Assembly: GCA_963842575.1 (NCBI GenBank)
Contig: CAWJGS010000004.1
Coordinates: 620,001-684,000, forward strand
Length of the DNA: 64,000 nucleotides
Reading direction: 5' to 3'
Origin: JACDER01 sp963842575
GTDB lineage: Bacteria; Actinomycetota; Thermoleophilia; Gaiellales; Gaiellaceae
The notes beneath the pieces were generated by a model. It was not told where the DNA came from. It made no database searches and worked only from the letters and a program-made list of their open reading frames with translations. Each line of letters starts with the position of its first letter. The stretch's first letter is position 1. The translations under genes and the position numbers were made by a program. Shown here one piece after another: positions 57,324 through 64,000 of this stretch.

Positions 57324-57716
57324 ATGCAGCTCTACCTGGTGCGGCACGCGGATGCGACGCCCGGCGACCCGGACGAGCTCCGTCCGCTGAGCGACGAAGG
57401 GCGCGAGCAGGCGCGCGAGCTCGGCGAGCGGATGCGCGACGACGGCGTCGTGCCCGACGTCGTGCTGACGAGCCCGCTCTTGCGCGCACGGGAGACGGGC
57501 GACGCGCTCGCGCGCGCGACCGGAGCAACCTCGGAGGCGGATGAGCGACTCGCTCCCGGCGCGACGGCGGAGACGTTGCGCGAGGCGATCGCCGGCCGCG
57601 GCGAGCACGTCGTCGTGGTCGGCCACCAGCCGGACTGCGGGCGCATCGCGGCCACGCTGAGCGGCGAGGAGGAACCACGCTTCCCGCCGGCGGGCATGGC
57701 CGTCATCGAGCTGTGA
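57324..57716 (+). CDS. sixA: SixA-type phosphohistidine phosphatase
   Basis: The compact 130-residue protein opens MQLYLVRHADATPGDPDELR (catalytic His8) with LSDEGREQARELGERMRDDG, TSPLLRARETGDALA and the second His in VVVVGHQPDCGRIAATLSG. Its short length and missing lid match SixA, which removes phosphate from phosphohistidines, for example on HPt domains. In a genome region rich in histidine kinases this may damp signalling (inference). Its stop overlaps the ABC gene start. Confidence 0.88.
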   Translation: MQLYLVRHADATPGDPDELRPLSDEGREQARELGERMRDDGVVPDVVLTSPLLRARETGDALARATGATSEADERLAPGATAETLREAIAGRGEHVVVVGHQPDCGRIAATLSGEEEPRFPPAGMAVIEL

Positions 57717-58576
57717 CGGCAGCGGTATCGGTCGCCGGCCTGACGAAGGCATACCGTGGCGTCGAGGCGGTTCGCGGAATCGACTTCGAGATTCTCGTGG
57801 GCGAGGTCTTCGGCCTCCTCGGCCCGAACGGCGCGGGCAAGACGACGACGGTCGAGATCCTCGAGGGCTACCGGAAGCGCGACGGCGGCGAGGTGACGGT
57901 GCTGGGAGAGGACCCCGAGCGCAGCGGCACCGAGTGGCGGCAGCGCATCGGTGTCGTTCTCCAGTCCTCCGCCGTCTATCCCACCCTCTCCGTGCGTGAG
58001 ATGCTCGCCCTCTTCGCGGGCTACTACAGCGACCCGTTGCCGGTGGACGAGGTCGTCGAGCTCATCGGCCTCGTAGAGAAGCGCGACGCGCGCGTCAAGA
58101 GCCTCTCCGGTGGCCAGGCGCGACGCCTCGATCTTGGGCTCGCGCTCGTGGGCGATCCCGAGCTCGTCTTCCTCGATGAGCCCACTACGGGCTTCGATCC
58201 CGGCGCGCGCCGGGCCGCGTGGGAGACGATCCGCTCGCTGCGGTCCCTCGGCAAGACGATCCTGCTTACGACCCACTATCTCGAGGAAGCCGAGCACCTC
58301 TCAGACCGTGTCGCGGTTCTGCGCGAGGGACGGATCGTGGCGGCGGGGCGGCCCGCCGAGCTCATGGGGCGGAGCCGCGAGGCCGAGATCCGCTATCTGC
58401 GGGACGGAGAGGAGGTCGTCGTCCGCACGGATGAGCCGACCCGCGTGCTGCACGAGCTGACCGAGGCGGCGGTGCGCGAAGGAGTCGAGCTCGAGGGCCT
58501 GGAGGTGCGCCGGCCGACGCTCGAGGACGTGTACCTGTCGCTGACCGAAAGGGAAGATGAGTCTCTTCCTGCATGA
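57713..58576 (+). CDS. ABC-2 type transporter ATP-binding protein
   Basis: Walker A is LLGPNGAGKTTT (residues 36-47), the signature VKSLSGGQARRLDLGLALVG with Gln in place of the more common Gln-Arg, Walker B LVFLDEPTTGFDP and the switch His in LLTTHYLEEAEHLSD. The C-terminal domain (EVVVRTDEPTRVLHELTEAA ... LEDVYLSLTERE) is typical of drug or polysaccharide exporters such as DrrA. It starts at GTG 57713 and overlaps the permease start by 20 bases. Confidence 0.93.
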   Translation: MTAAVSVAGLTKAYRGVEAVRGIDFEILVGEVFGLLGPNGAGKTTTVEILEGYRKRDGGEVTVLGEDPERSGTEWRQRIGVVLQSSAVYPTLSVREMLALFAGYYSDPLPVDEVVELIGLVEKRDARVKSLSGGQARRLDLGLALVGDPELVFLDEPTTGFDPGARRAAWETIRSLRSLGKTILLTTHYLEEAEHLSDRVAVLREGRIVAAGRPAELMGRSREAEIRYLRDGEEVVVRTDEPTRVLHELTEAAVREGVELEGLEVRRPTLEDVYLSLTEREDESLPA

Positions 58577-59306
58577 GCTGACGGCCGAGCAGCGCCTGTA
58601 CTGGCGCAGCCGGGAAGCCGCCTTCTTCACCTTCATCTTCCCGTTGCTGCTGTACGTGCTGGTCAGCGCGTTCTATACGGGAAAGATCGACGGGGAGCCG
58701 GCGGGACGCGTCCTGCTCGCCGGGCTGCTCGGGTATGCGGCAGCGACGACGACCTTCGCCGGGATCTCGATCTTCCTGGTCGTGAGGCGCGAGAACGGGG
58801 TGCTCAAGCGGCTGCGTGCGACGCCGCTGCCGCCCCGGGTCTATATCGCGGCGCTGCTCGCATCCACCCTGCTCGTCTTCGCGCTCGAAGCGGCCGCGAT
58901 GATCCTCCTCGCCCGCGTCGTCTACCACGTCGGAGTCCCGGACCGGATTGGATCGCTCGTGTTCTCCCTGCTCCTCGGCGCCGCCGCCTTCACCGCGCTC
59001 GGCATCGCACTGACCGCCGCGATCCGGTCGGCCGAGGGCGCCTCGGCGATCGTCAACATCATCGTGCTGCCGATGGCCTTCCTCTCCGGAGCCTTCGGCC
59101 CGACGCGGCACTACCCGCAGTTCCTCCGCGCGATCGCCGACGTCCTACCGCTCACGTACCTGATCAGGCTCGTCCGCGGAGCGATCGTCTTCGGCCAGCC
59201 TTTCTGGCACTACCCGACCGCGATCGGCGTCGTGGCGGGCTGGGGGCTGCTCGGCCTCGTGCTCGCCCTCAGGTACTTCCGCTGGGAGCCGACCGAGCAC
59301 GGTTAG
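58557..59306 (+). CDS. ABC-2 type transporter permease
   Basis: Six membrane segments are visible: FFTFIFPLLLYVLVSAF, LAGLLGYAAATTTFAGISIF, YIAALLASTLLVFALEAAAM, LVFSLLLGAAAFTALGIALT, IVNIIVLPMAFLSGAFGP and the last YPTAIGVVAGWGLLGLVLAL. The LPMAFLSGAFGP-PTRHYPQFL motif matches the ABC-2 family. With the upstream ATPase it forms an exporter of a drug, lipid or sugar polymer. Length 249. Confidence 0.92.
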   Translation: MSLFLHELTAEQRLYWRSREAAFFTFIFPLLLYVLVSAFYTGKIDGEPAGRVLLAGLLGYAAATTTFAGISIFLVVRRENGVLKRLRATPLPPRVYIAALLASTLLVFALEAAAMILLARVVYHVGVPDRIGSLVFSLLLGAAAFTALGIALTAAIRSAEGASAIVNIIVLPMAFLSGAFGPTRHYPQFLRAIADVLPLTYLIRLVRGAIVFGQPFWHYPTAIGVVAGWGLLGLVLALRYFRWEPTEHG

Positions 59307-59336
59307 TCCCTGGGAGCTCTGGGTAGGACGGCAAAC

Positions 59337-59678
59337 GTGGTCGATCCCCTCATCGCTTTTGCGTCACACGTGCATGACGAGCCCGTAGTCGAAGTCCGGG
59401 TCAACTTCGGGATGCTCGCGGGCCGTGAGGCCACGCCGGCCGAGATCGACGATCTCGCCGCCATCCTCCTGAAGGCCGCGCCGCAGGTGTCGATCATCTC
59501 GGAGCAGCGGCACGAGATCAGCCGCCACGTTGAAGCCTCGCTCCACCAGGTCCGGATCGAGCTGCAGTACGTGGTCGACGACGACCCCGCCGAGCTCGAC
59601 TCGCTCGAGCGGGCGCTGGTCGAGGCGGCCGAGCGCTGGGCGGTCGACTGCGCCGCGTCCCGCCACGTCGACGTGTAG
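59337..59678 (+). CDS. hypothetical protein
   Basis: The 113-residue product (from GTG 59337) is a small alpha/beta protein: EVRVNFGMLAGREATPAEID, AILLKAAPQVSIISEQRHEI, HQVRIELQYVVDDDPAELDS, LVEAAERWAVDCAASRHVDV. It has no known motif. It lies 30 bases after the ABC permease and 10 before a GNAT gene, all on one strand, and may belong to the same transcription unit. Confidence 0.7.
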   Translation: MVDPLIAFASHVHDEPVVEVRVNFGMLAGREATPAEIDDLAAILLKAAPQVSIISEQRHEISRHVEASLHQVRIELQYVVDDDPAELDSLERALVEAAERWAVDCAASRHVDV

Positions 59679-59688
59679 AACTGCGCGG

Positions 59689-60156
59689 GTGGAAGTTCGG
59701 GAGGCGCGCGCGTCGGACTGGCCGGCGGTCTCGGCCTTGCTCGCCGAGCTCGGCCGCCCGGACGTGCGCGGACGCGACGACGAGGAGGATCACCGCGGCC
59801 GCTTCGAGGACTACCTCGCGCGGACCGACGCGATGGGCCTGGTCGCGGTCGACGACGGTGAGGTCGTCGGGTTCATCGACCTGGAGTTCCGGCAGCGGCT
59901 GAACTTCGCCGAGGAGGAGGCGTGGGTTCCCGACCTTGTCGTCGCGGAAGCCTCACGCAGCCGCGGCGCGGGACGCGCGCTGCTGGCGGAGGCGCTGGAG
60001 CGTGCCCGCGAGCGCGGCTGCTTCGCGCTCGAGCTCGAGTCGGCCGTCTGGCGCGAGCGAGCGCACGCGTTCTACGTGCGCGAGGGGATGACGCACTCGG
60101 GCCACGCTTTCACCAAGCTGTTCGTCGAGATGGAGTGGCCGCCTCCGCCGCGCTGA
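59689..60156 (+). CDS. GNAT-family N-acetyltransferase
   Basis: The acetyl-CoA motif is VPDLVVAEASRSRGAGRALL, AEALERARERGCFALELES, ending with AHAFYVREGMTHSGHAFTKL, a standard RimI-type layout with the C-terminal FYxxxG region. GTG 59689 gives 155 residues (VEVREARASDWPAVSALLAE). The substrate is not predictable. It converges on the large cyclase-SBP gene with a 16-base gap. Confidence 0.88.
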   Translation: MEVREARASDWPAVSALLAELGRPDVRGRDDEEDHRGRFEDYLARTDAMGLVAVDDGEVVGFIDLEFRQRLNFAEEEAWVPDLVVAEASRSRGAGRALLAEALERARERGCFALELESAVWRERAHAFYVREGMTHSGHAFTKLFVEMEWPPPPR

Positions 60157-60172
60157 GACGCTCCAGCAGCCC

Positions 60173-63100
60173 CTATCGCACCCACATCTGATCGAGCAGC
60201 GCGAACAAGACGGGGTTGAACTGGTAGTTGCCCACCCGTTTCGAGACGAAGTTGACGTGCCGGATGCCGAGGAGAGGGACCCACGGCGCCTGTTGCATGA
60301 CCTTGCGATCGATTTTTGCCCACCGAGGTCCCGACGCTGAAAGGTCGGTGACCTGGAGGGCGATGGCCTTCCGCACGTCCCGGTCGATGCGCGGATCGCA
60401 GAACTCGCTCTGGTTGTCGTTCGCCGGACTGTTCGGGACGAACGACTTGCACGTGAGCAACGCGCTGAAGAAGGTCGAGGGAGCGGGGTAGTCGGCGCCC
60501 CAGCCCCAGCCGCCGATCTGAACCCTGTTCTTCGAGTCGCTGATATACGCAGCGAACGTATCCAGGTCCTTGAGGAACCGGATGCGGGGGCGGTAGCCGA
60601 GGCTCTGAAGAACACCGGCGAGGAGGCGGGCCACGCGAGGTCCGGCGAGGCTGCTCACCTCCCAAACAGTCACCGGCATTCCACGCGTGCCCGACGCGCG
60701 GACGAGCTTGCGAGCCTTGGCGAGATCGGGCGCGGTCCAGTTGCCGCGGTCGCTGGGGTCGCGGGTGTACGGACAGAACTTGTGGTAGCCAAGAAAGCCC
60801 GGCGGCAGGATCTGGCAGGTGATGCTGTCTGGGTGTTGCCCGAAGAGTTGCACCACTTTTCTCCGATCGACGGCGTAGTTCAGGGCCTGTCGGACGCGGA
60901 CGTCGTCGAACGGGGCCAATCGCGTGTTCATGAAGAGGAAAATCGTGCTGAGCAGTGGGCTGAAGTGGACGCGGCTGCGATAGCGCGTGAGGATCTCGTT
61001 CAGTAGTGCCCTCGGGATCGTGCCGGGCTGATCGATGTCAGCGATGTCGGCGCGGCCCTGAACGACGGCCCTGACCGCAGCGGCCGGGTTCTGCGGTACC
61101 TCAAAGACGAGCTTGTGGATGTAGCCCGCCGGTTTCGCAGCGCGTGACCACTCCTGGAAGTGCGGGTTCGGGACGAATTCGAATCGGTCAGGGCCGACGC
61201 GATCGACCATGTAGGGGCCCGTGCCCGGCGGGGGATGACGGCGCAGGATGCGGATCGGAGTGCCCGTCGGAACCGCGGCGGCGGCGCGCAACGCAAGCTT
61301 GTACAGGAAGTCGGGGTCCGGGCGCGTGAGGTGAAAGGTGACGGTGTTCGTCGGCCTGTCGACCTCGATCCCACGGTGCAGGTCGCACCTGTGCGGCCCG
61401 GTCCGGCAGGCAGCGGCGCCGACGATCGTCTCGTAGTAGCCGCCCGTCGATCCGAGGCTGAGGGAGCGCTCGAGCGCGTAGCGGATGTCTTCCGGCTGCA
61501 CCTCGCGCCCGTTCGAGTAACGGATCCCGGACCGGAGCCGAAACGTGTACGTCAGGCCTCGGTCTGTTGCTACGGGAAGCTGGGTGGCGAGGTCCGGTAC
61601 GAGCTGAGTGCCCTCGCTGCCTCCAACGCGCCTGAACCCCACCAGGCCGTCGTAGAGCTCGGCGGACGCCGCCGTTGTCGTGTTGCTGACGACAGCCGGG
61701 TCGAGCGTCAATTGTCCGTGACCGAGCAGATACGTCAACGTGCCGCCCCGATGCGCCAATCGGGAGGGACCGGATGCGACGTAGACGTTCGACTGCCCGG
61801 CGGCGATCGCGGCGGGTGCGCTTCCGACGCGGATGCGAGCCGTCACAGCTCCGTCACCCTCGCCGTCGATGCGCCACACGCTGTCGCCGGACTCGTTTCC
61901 CACCCATACGAACCCGCGCTCGTCGACGGCGAGGCTCGTCGGCTCGGGGCCGACGCGCACGAGGCCGATCGGCCGGTATGTGCGCGCGTCGATCTGATCG
62001 ACCGTGTTGTCGAGGCTGTTTGCCACCCATACGCTCCCGAACGCGGCCGTGACGGCGGTGGGGCCGCTCCCGGCCGGGACCGGCTGAATGACGCGATTCG
62101 CCTGCGGGTCGATGGCCGAGACGCTGTTCCCCGACCGGCTCGTCACCCAGACCGTGGGGGGCACGCTGCTGAACGCGACGCCGCTCGGGTCCGCCCCAAC
62201 CGCGATCGGCTCTCCGACCTTGTCCGTCTGCGCATCGATCCGGACGAGCGTGGCATCGCCCGCGTTCGCCACCCATACGGCGCCCGCTCCATAGGCGAGT
62301 GCCGATGGACCGTTCCCGACGTCGATCGTGTCGACCCTCTGGTCAGTCACGGGATCGATTCGCCAGACGGTGCCGTCGAAGTTGTTCGCGACCCATACGG
62401 CACCGGGGCTCACGGCGACGGCGCTCGGCGCCTGGCCGACCGGAATCGTGTCGATCGCCTGATGCGTCTCCGCGTCGATCTTCGTGACGGTGTTGCTTCC
62501 GCCGTTTGCGACCCAGATGGCGCCCTCGCCGTAGGCGACGGAGGTCGGATGGATCCCTCCGGTCTCGACGGTCGAGCTGAGCTTGGCGCTCGCCGAATCG
62601 ATCACTCCGACGGCATCGGCGGGAACTGTGGCGGCGCCGGCGCCGCCGGAACCGCCGGCGAACGCGAAGATCGGGATTGCGACCGCCGCCGCGATCACGC
62701 CGGCGAGACCGCCCCAGAGGAGCGAGCTTCTGCGGTAGAGGCGCCGTCCTGCGACGGCCTCCTTGGCCGCCTCCGCCAGCTCGCCCTCGCGGCCGGCGAA
62801 AGCGGTCTCGGGCTCTGCCGTCCTGAGCGGTGGAAACTCGGTCGGGAGACCCTCGATGTCCAGCTGGTAGAGCCGCTCGGGACGATCGAGATCCTTCAGC
62901 TGCTGCTCGCCGAGGTCGCGAAGCGAGACCCCGTCGGGAAGGTCGTCCTCGACGAGCGCCCGCGTCACCTCCGAGACGAGCACCTGCCCCCCGTGACCGG
63001 CGTTGCCTATGCGGGCGGCACGGTGAACGGACAACCCGAGGTACTGCTCGCCGGCGAGCTCCGCCTCTCCCGTGTGGATGCCCATGCGGACGAGAAGCGC

Positions 63101-63376
63101 AGACTCAGGGGGCCAGTCGTACGAATGCAGCCTGCGTTGGGCTCCGACGGCTGCCGAGACGCAATCGGAGGCCGAGCGGAACGCGACGAAGTACGCCTCG
63201 CTCTGGCGGTCGATCACCTCCCCACCCGCCTCGGCGATCGCGGCCTCGAGCGCCTCCTTGTGGACCTCCAGGACCTCCGCGTACGGCCGCCTACCGAGCC
63301 CCTTCAACAAGCGCGTCGAGCCTTCGACGTCGGTGAAGAGGAAGGTGATTGTCCCGGTCTGAAAGTCAGTCGCCAC
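60173..63376 (-). CDS. class III cyclase domain - membrane helix - YVTN beta-propeller - SBP5 solute-binding protein fusion
   Basis: The 1067-residue frame is uninterrupted. Residues 1-175 are a class III adenylate/guanylate cyclase domain (FLFTDVEGSTRLL with metal Asp16; helix YLGLSVHRAARIGNAGHGGQ). At the second metal site the usual Gly-Asp is Ser59-Glu60 (DRQSEAYFVAF). Residues 218-242 form one membrane helix. Residues 250-540 hold about seven blades with the repeated AVWVAN and IDxxT motifs of YVTN propellers. Residues 545-1067 are a family-5 oligopeptide-binding domain (LVPDLATQLPVATDRGLTYT, DIRYALERSLS, VRQALNYAVDRRKVVQLFGQ). The plan suggests a receptor binding a peptide outside and a cyclase inside. 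Confidence 0.92.
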   Translation of the reverse strand: MATDFQTGTITFLFTDVEGSTRLLKGLGRRPYAEVLEVHKEALEAAIAEAGGEVIDRQSEAYFVAFRSASDCVSAAVGAQRRLHSYDWPPESALLVRMGIHTGEAELAGEQYLGLSVHRAARIGNAGHGGQVLVSEVTRALVEDDLPDGVSLRDLGEQQLKDLDRPERLYQLDIEGLPTEFPPLRTAEPETAFAGREGELAEAAKEAVAGRRLYRRSSLLWGGLAGVIAAAVAIPIFAFAGGSGGAGAATVPADAVGVIDSASAKLSSTVETGGIHPTSVAYGEGAIWVANGGSNTVTKIDAETHQAIDTIPVGQAPSAVAVSPGAVWVANNFDGTVWRIDPVTDQRVDTIDVGNGPSALAYGAGAVWVANAGDATLVRIDAQTDKVGEPIAVGADPSGVAFSSVPPTVWVTSRSGNSVSAIDPQANRVIQPVPAGSGPTAVTAAFGSVWVANSLDNTVDQIDARTYRPIGLVRVGPEPTSLAVDERGFVWVGNESGDSVWRIDGEGDGAVTARIRVGSAPAAIAAGQSNVYVASGPSRLAHRGGTLTYLLGHGQLTLDPAVVSNTTTAASAELYDGLVGFRRVGGSEGTQLVPDLATQLPVATDRGLTYTFRLRSGIRYSNGREVQPEDIRYALERSLSLGSTGGYYETIVGAAACRTGPHRCDLHRGIEVDRPTNTVTFHLTRPDPDFLYKLALRAAAAVPTGTPIRILRRHPPPGTGPYMVDRVGPDRFEFVPNPHFQEWSRAAKPAGYIHKLVFEVPQNPAAAVRAVVQGRADIADIDQPGTIPRALLNEILTRYRSRVHFSPLLSTIFLFMNTRLAPFDDVRVRQALNYAVDRRKVVQLFGQHPDSITCQILPPGFLGYHKFCPYTRDPSDRGNWTAPDLAKARKLVRASGTRGMPVTVWEVSSLAGPRVARLLAGVLQSLGYRPRIRFLKDLDTFAAYISDSKNRVQIGGWGWGADYPAPSTFFSALLTCKSFVPNSPANDNQSEFCDPRIDRDVRKAIALQVTDLSASGPRWAKIDRKVMQQAPWVPLLGIRHVNFVSKRVGNYQFNPVLFALLDQMWVR

Positions 63377-63488
63377 TTAGGGGTTTCTGGCCGCAGGATC
63401 TCTCGCCGGCTGGAGCCTGTCAACACAGCAGGTGCGCGGGCGCGGGACACCAGCAACCGCCAGAAGCTGGGCTATCGTGATTCCGTCG

Positions 63489-63559
63489 GCCCCCGTAGCT
63501 CAGTGGAAGAGCAGCGGTTTCCTAAACCGCGTGCGCAAGTTCGATTCTTGCCGGGGGCA
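63489..63559 (+). tRNA. tRNA-Arg (anticodon CCU)
   Basis: The acceptor pair GCCCCCG/CGGGGGC, D arm GCTC-AGTGGAA-GAGC, anticodon arm GCGGT-TTCCTAA-ACCGC (anticodon CCT in DNA) and T arm GCAAG-TTCGATT-CTTGC fold perfectly over 71 nt, with A as discriminator and no encoded CCA. It reads AGG codons. It lies 112 bases upstream of and divergent from the cyclase fusion gene. Confidence 0.95.
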
Positions 63560-63804
63560 TCCGCTTGACTAAGCCGAATCGCGCATGGTTGAGCCATGAG
63601 CGGCCGAACCTTGTAGCACGAACGTTCGTCCGCTCAAGACCGCTCAAAACCGCCCGAAAGAGGTGCTCACTGGCGCGCGACTGGCGCGCCAGCGCAGCTT
63701 CGTCAATTTCCAGGAGCTCCTGACATACCTGCTTGTAATCTTTCCCGCAAGGTGGTACAAGCAGAGGCCTTTCGGGCAATGGTGCACGCGGAAAGGGAGG
63801 GAGC

Positions 63805-64000
63805 ATGAGGGGGGTCTATACGAAACGTTTTGCGGGTGCTGCCGCAGCGGGGCTGATCGTTGCCGCGGTAGCCGCAGTCGGAGGCATGGCTGCAAGCGGA
63901 CCCGACGACGGTTCGACCGCAGGCCCGGTGCCGCCGGCCGTCTCGACCGCGCCTGAGCTGCTGCCGTCGACCGATTTTCGAACGACGAACCCGTCGGCCG
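63805..64000 (+). CDS. start of a secreted or membrane-anchored protein, cut by the window end
   Basis: ATG 63805 follows GGGAGGGAG. The first 65 codons read MRGVYTKRFAGAAAAGLIVA, AVAAVGGMAAS and then a Pro/Thr/Ser-rich stretch (GPVPPAVSTAPELLPSTD), that is a signal peptide or single anchor and a linker. The frame is open to the last base. What follows is outside the window. The 245-base stretch from the tRNA to this start shows no gene I can support. Confidence 0.7.
   Translation, partial: MRGVYTKRFAGAAAAGLIVAAVAAVGGMAASGPDDGSTAGPVPPAVSTAPELLPSTDFRTTNPSA

Noticed and set aside
61800..62640. Regular repeats that might be CRISPR-like
   Set aside because: The period of about 42 codons and the AVWVAN motif show them to be beta-propeller blades in a protein; there are no identical repeats with unique spacers anywhere in the window.
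63489..63800. tRNA-Arg as attachment site of an integrated element
   Set aside because: No integrase, no second copy of the tRNA 3' end and no excision genes are visible inside the window; the element would have to lie to the right.
63522..63806. Minus-strand peptide ending PPARIELAHAV at the tRNA
   Set aside because: This is the well-known antisense translation of a tRNA gene that often gets annotated as the tail of a protein; no integrase motif is present.

Overview
The window is high-GC DNA (roughly 70 percent by eye) with many GTG starts, four-base ATGA/GTGA gene overlaps, class III adenylate cyclases, SARP and LuxR regulators and a SigR/RsrA-type sigma/anti-sigma pair. This fits a deep-branching actinobacterium of the Thermoleophilia type (Gaiellales/Solirubrobacterales); that assignment is an inference from gene style only. 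Many genes carry single-base frame breaks. In nearly all of them the span length has remainder 1 modulo 3, and dropping one base restores a normal protein, so the sequence looks like an imperfectly polished long-read assembly rather than a genome full of pseudogenes.

Layout. 1-11.7 kb: a truncated SARP regulator facing a small LuxR-type regulator across four 11-bp-phased repeats, an MFS exporter, an HD-GYP/LuxR fusion, a cupin, NAD+ synthetase, and scattered housekeeping enzymes (GNAT, alpha/beta hydrolase, Nudix, Mug glycosylase, saccharopine-dehydrogenase-like enzyme, OsmC, cysteine-desulfurase-like enzyme). 11.7-15.1 kb: a lower-GC, loosely packed accessory stretch with an FAD monooxygenase, two small ferredoxin-fold proteins and a zinc-ribbon protein containing a 54-bp duplication. 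15.1-26.5 kb: epimerase, sulfotransferase, SIS isomerase, histidine phosphatase, thioesterase, M16 protease, MerR regulator, DMT transporter, acetyl-CoA synthetase and M24 peptidase. 26.5-32.3 kb: an amidohydrolase followed by a three-subunit molybdenum hydroxylase, a cyclophilin lipoprotein and a MocA-like cytidylyltransferase. 33-38.1 kb: VapBC-like toxin/antitoxin with a palindromic operator, sigma factor and ZAS anti-sigma with a recognisable self-promoter, GCS2 ligase and an HtrA protease.

39.2-53.4 kb is the main accessory feature: one minus-strand run of nine genes joined by overlapping stops and starts. It holds five full-length membrane sensor histidine kinases with divergent sensors and near-identical catalytic halves, one PAS-PAS kinase, a truncated kinase remnant, a lone receiver, and a receiver-adenylate cyclase. 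A divergent receiver-histidine kinase and a convergent NarL-type regulator lie next to it. The likely logic is many inputs feeding one receiver and a cAMP-producing output.

53.5-60.2 kb: PfkB-like kinase, Asp-box protein, PhzF, an unusual two-membrane-segment repeat protein, SixA, an ABC-2 exporter and a GNAT. 60.2-63.4 kb: a 1067-residue fusion of cyclase domain, membrane helix, YVTN beta-propeller and oligopeptide-binding protein. A tRNA-Arg(CCU) and the start of a secreted protein close the window.
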